Of a stretch of 26,053 bases of DNA, positions 23,379 to 26,053 are shown one piece after another (within the stretch, counting starts at the first letter, position 1; each line of letters starts with the position of its first letter). The notes beneath the pieces were generated by a model. It did no database searches, was not told the DNA's origin, and worked only from the letters and a program-made list of their open reading frames with translations. The stretch comes from Natrinema soli (GTDB lineage: Archaea > Halobacteriota > Halobacteria > Halobacteriales > Natrialbaceae): positions 1 through 26,053 of the forward strand of contig NZ_JAQIVI010000091.1 of NCBI RefSeq assembly GCF_028618695.1, read 5' to 3'. The translations under genes and the position numbers were made by a program.

Positions 23379-24431
23379 TAGTAACCGTTAGAAATTTCCG
23401 CCCACGGAATATTGCGTATACTAATGGACCATCTCGACGAATCTCTGTCGAAGAACTTCAAGATGTTCTCGACAACGTCGAGGGAAACAAGCCGACACAG
23501 CGGTTATTAGCAGCAATTGCGTACAAAAACGGTGTGACACAGACCGAACTAGCAGAGTGGCACGACACTGGCCGACGAACAATCTACAGTTGGCTCAAGC
23601 GACTCGACACTGACGAGTCGCTTGAGCAGGCCGTTACTGATGCTCACCGATCTGGGAGAAAACGAAAACTCTCGGAAAAAGAGCAACAAGAATTCGAAGA
23701 AACTGTCCACAAATCTCCTGCAGAAGTTGGGATCGACGCGCCGGCGTGGACGCCGGCGCTCGTCCAGCAGTATCTGAAGAAGACGTACGATGTCGAGTAC
23801 TCAATCCCGAGCTGCCGGCGGTTGCTCAAAGAAGCGGGATTGACCTATCAAAAACACGCCGTACAGCCGCTGAAGCAGATACTGAGGAGGAAGAAACGTT
23901 CCGCGAGGAACTCAAAAAAAGCGGCAGGAGATGGACGCCACAGTAGTCTGTATCGATCAAACCAAGAAATCTGTGCAAGTTGAGCCACGTGCCGCGTGGT
24001 TTCCGCGCGGCACGCGGCCGTCTGTCGAATTGTCTGGACAACGCGACTGGACGTGTTTGTTGGGCGCGATCACCGCCCTCGGTGATCGCTTTTTCACCCG
24101 GTTCGAAGAGTACGTCACCGCCGAACACGCAAAACATTTCATTCTCGCGTTATGCAAAGAGTTCGAAGATGATTTGATTATCGTGCTAGATGGTGCGCCG
24201 TACTTCCAAGCGTCGGCCGTCACGGACCTAGCGGTCCGCGACGACCTCGCCTTTGTCACGTTACCGGCGTACTCTCCTGAACTCAATCCAGTCGAGGAGT
24301 GCTGGAGACAACTCCAAGCGGATCTTAGCAATCGGTTCTTTGATTCACTTACTGAACTCACAATAGCAATCAACACCGCTCTTGACCAACTCTCTATTCC
24401 GAGAGTGAGCAATTACTTCTAATGTCTACTA
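23379..24431. mobile_element. IS630-family element, degenerate
   Basis: The ends CTATAGTAACCGTTAGAAAT (from 23376, including the TA target) and, inverted, CTATAGTAGACATTAGAAGT match at 16 of 20 positions. A TA dinucleotide is duplicated at 23377-23378 and 24432-24433, as is standard for IS630. The element of about 1053 bases carries one transposase split over frames. Removing it rebuilds a TAG stop codon for the metallo-beta-lactamase-fold gene, which confirms both ends. Confidence 0.85.
23424..24422 (+). pseudogene. IS630-family DDE transposase, frameshifted
   Basis: The N-terminal part is a helix-turn-helix (LAEWHDTGRRTIYSWLKRLD) and linker domain; the C-terminal part (from 23931) holds Asp9 (CIDQT), Asp87 (VLDGAPYF) and Glu122 (SPELNPVEECW), with positions counted from the ATG at 23931. 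Two one-base deletions, near 23440 and near 23852, break the first part. A further -1 step at AAAAAAAG (about 23914-23921), joining KKSGRRW to the frame of MDATVV, lies at a run of seven A and may be the programmed frameshift known in this family. The two deletions make the copy inactive unless complemented. Confidence 0.8.
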
Positions 24432-25195
24432 TAGTTTTCCAGAGTGATTTGCTCTCCGTCTTCAGGAACGTGAACATCCTCTGTCCCCGCCCGCAGTTCC
24501 TCACGAGTGAGCAAGCAGTGGTTGATCGCTTCCATATGAACGACAACGACCATAGCATTAGTCGTATCACGGACAGCGTTGATGTCTTCGACGCCCATTG
24601 TGATGGGTTCGCCCTGGTCGAACTGCGCTTCGCCGCCGTTGAGAACGACCATATCCGGCTCGAATTGGTTGAGCGTCTCTTCGACCGGCTCGTACCAGAT
24701 CGTGTCGCCGGCGACGTACACCGACTCATCGCCCTCGAACACGAATCCCGAGACAGGGCCCATTCCCTCGGCTAACTCACCGTGGCCGTGGCGACCGGGT
24801 GTCCGATGAATGGTGACGCCCTCGAACGAGGTTTCGTCGTCGATAGGCCGGACGTCAGAAAAGCCCTCGTCGGTGAAGGCCTCGGACTCCTCGGGCTGAC
24901 AGAACAGCGGCACGTCGGCGTCGAGTTCCTCTCTGGCCGCCTCGTCCCAGTGGTCGGGGTGTCGGTGCGTGACAACCACAGCGTCGTAGGTGAGGTCAAC
25001 GTCAGGCAGCAGAACAAGCGGATTCCGATCCTGATTCGCCGTGGTGAGGAACTCCGGAACTGCCGGGTTGTCTGTCACCGTCGGCATCTCGCTCTGCGGC
25101 GTGAACATCGGATCCACGAGGAACGTCGTGTCACCGACGTCTAGGAGGATAGTCGCGTTGCGAATCAGCTGAACACTAGCACTAGTCGTTGCCAT
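24419..25195 (-). CDS. Metallo-beta-lactamase-fold hydrolase
   Basis: A 258-residue MBL-fold protein, close to the common length of its subfamily. Metal ligands are His77, His79, Asp81 and His82 in THRHPDHWDEAA, His136 (GRHGHGE) or its neighbour, Asp164 in VYVAGDTIW and His220 in VVVHMEAINHC. It is probably a cytoplasmic Zn/Mn hydrolase of unknown substrate. ATG 25193-25195 begins MATTSASVQLIRNATILL, matching relatives; an in-frame TTG at 25246 would add 17 non-conserved residues. The last four residues (YSRH) and the present stop come from the IS630 element; the native protein ended after Asn254. The HTH_10 gene ends 75 bases upstream on the same strand. Confidence 0.9.
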   Translation of the reverse strand: MATTSASVQLIRNATILLDVGDTTFLVDPMFTPQSEMPTVTDNPAVPEFLTTANQDRNPLVLLPDVDLTYDAVVVTHRHPDHWDEAAREELDADVPLFCQPEESEAFTDEGFSDVRPIDDETSFEGVTIHRTPGRHGHGELAEGMGPVSGFVFEGDESVYVAGDTIWYEPVEETLNQFEPDMVVLNGGEAQFDQGEPITMGVEDINAVRDTTNAMVVVVHMEAINHCLLTREELRAGTEDVHVPEDGEQITLENYSRH

Positions 25196-25270
25196 ACCAG
25201 GGCCTACGAGATTCTTCGGGATGGGATTTACTTCGACATATTCCAACCGTTGAGGAGTTCGGCGTGCCGT

Positions 25271-26038
25271 CTACTGGATGAACTCAATGTCCTCAGGATC
25301 GAGATCCACGTCTAAGTCAACCTCGAGCGAATCGGCGGCGAACTGTTGTGCCAGCCACGCCTCTGCTCGGTTGAGACGGTACTGGAACGTCGACCGTGAC
25401 ACACCAACGTCTTCGGCGATTTCTGCGACCGATTGCTGCCGTGGCTCTTCGTAGTACCCACGTTCGATTGCAGCCTCGAGTGCTGACTTCTGTTCGGGTG
25501 TGAGAGTTTGCTGGACGCGACCGTCGTCGACCAAGCACGGCGGCGTACCGAGTCGTTCAACAGTAAGCGACAGCCCCTCTCGCAGGTTCGCTCGGACTTC
25601 CTCGTGAATCTCTGATACTGGCCCGTCGATCAGCATCCGCCACCGGTATTGGTCACCACGCCGTTCCGTACGCATTATCAATCCCTCGCCGATGTGCTTC
25701 GCCGCGACCAAGGGAATCGACCGTGGACCATCACCTTCCCGGCGAAGCCAATGAATCTTCCGTGATTCCGCATTCGACGAGAGGATCGTGTATTCGTATT
25801 CAGTCACGGGAGCTCCACACATTCCGGTTGTGCTCGGAGTATCAGCGACGCGTTCCAGCGCGTCGTCGAACTCGTCGAGAACAGCAGCGGGGCCGACGAC
25901 CTTCTCAATCCCCCACACTGCGTCGCTGGTCGCATTGATCTCCATCGACCGAGCGTACAAGTCCGGATTGTCGATGAAGAGATCCATCACCTCGTCAACA
26001 CCCTTGTCGTACTCGATGGTAAAGACAAATTCGCGCAT
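25271..26038 (-). CDS. HTH_10 (bacterio-opsin-activator type) regulator, third copy
   Basis: A 255-residue regulator of a different subfamily from the two paralogues earlier in the window. The C-terminal HTH_10 domain is at about 179-233 (LTPEQKSALEAAIERGYYEE, SVAEIAEDVGVSRSTFQYRL, NRAEAWLAQQF), followed by a very acidic tail (DLDVDLDPEDIEF). The N-terminal 175 residues form an unassigned sensor-like domain. The start at 26036-26038 gives MREFVFTIEYDKG, a common beginning in this family. It is followed by the MBL-fold gene on the same strand and probably regulates it. Confidence 0.92.
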   Translation of the reverse strand: MREFVFTIEYDKGVDEVMDLFIDNPDLYARSMEINATSDAVWGIEKVVGPAAVLDEFDDALERVADTPSTTGMCGAPVTEYEYTILSSNAESRKIHWLRREGDGPRSIPLVAAKHIGEGLIMRTERRGDQYRWRMLIDGPVSEIHEEVRANLREGLSLTVERLGTPPCLVDDGRVQQTLTPEQKSALEAAIERGYYEEPRQQSVAEIAEDVGVSRSTFQYRLNRAEAWLAQQFAADSLEVDLDVDLDPEDIEFIQ

Positions 26039-26053
26039 GTACTACACATTCTC

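Overview
The window is haloarchaeal (class Halobacteria). The evidence is: acidic proteins; Tat-type lipoprotein signals (twin arginine plus a Gly-Cys lipobox); three regulators with the bacterio-opsin-activator (HTH_10) domain; a halocyanin-like blue copper protein; transposases of ISH1, ISH8, IS701 and IS630 type; and TATA boxes about 25-30 bases before start codons, as expected for leaderless transcripts. The density of insertion sequences, relics and broken genes, together with a tyrosine integrase, points to an accessory island, plasmid or megaplasmid rather than core chromosome.

Layout. 1-2420: palindromic GTGGAAAC-type sites, then a tandem array of about 350-base non-coding repeats with conserved hairpins; the first unit is split by an intact ISH1-like element (437-1560, 8-base target duplication). 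3107-3967: a cupin and a DUF1801 protein. 4042-5276: three decayed genes (DoxX-like, a DHFR-family fragment, and a DHFR/RibD-like gene with two in-frame TAG codons). 5665-6138: a DUF3995 membrane protein whose stop codon lies in a small inverted-repeat element. 6461-7603: tyrosine recombinase. 7700-8680: unclear remnants and a second small inverted-repeat element. 8684-10014: an NmrA-like/DUF5519 operon. 10359-13524: a lipoprotein fragment, two paralogous HTH_10 regulators flanking an ABM monooxygenase and an IS701-type relic, and a third small element right in front of the second regulator. 13669-15063: intact ISH8-like element with a 10-base target duplication. 15117-15695: a carboxymuconolactone-decarboxylase fragment and a VOC protein. 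About 15882-18310: a large DDE element (664-residue transposase) whose ends match the three small elements, so these are probably its MITEs. 18311-18920: two frameshifted genes.

18993-23302 is the most interesting coding block. An IclR-type regulator is divergent, across 1.1 kb of AT-rich DNA, from a Tat lipoprotein that resembles the catalytic domain of copper amine oxidases, followed at once by a blue-copper lipoprotein. The AT-rich spacer holds three copies of a 17-base palindromic motif, likely operators. I read this as a regulated cell-surface amine-oxidation or electron-transfer module, but the oxidase-like protein lacks parts of the canonical cofactor signature. 23379-24431 is a degenerate IS630 element inserted into the stop codon of a metallo-beta-lactamase-fold gene, which lies downstream of a third HTH_10 regulator.

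Two signals are not explained by ordinary annotation. One is the tandem repeat array, whose paired stems show compensatory changes between units. The other is a set of long, mostly perfect hairpins (9-15 bp arms, short loops) inside the transposase coding sequences of the ISH1-like, ISH8-like and IS630 elements.
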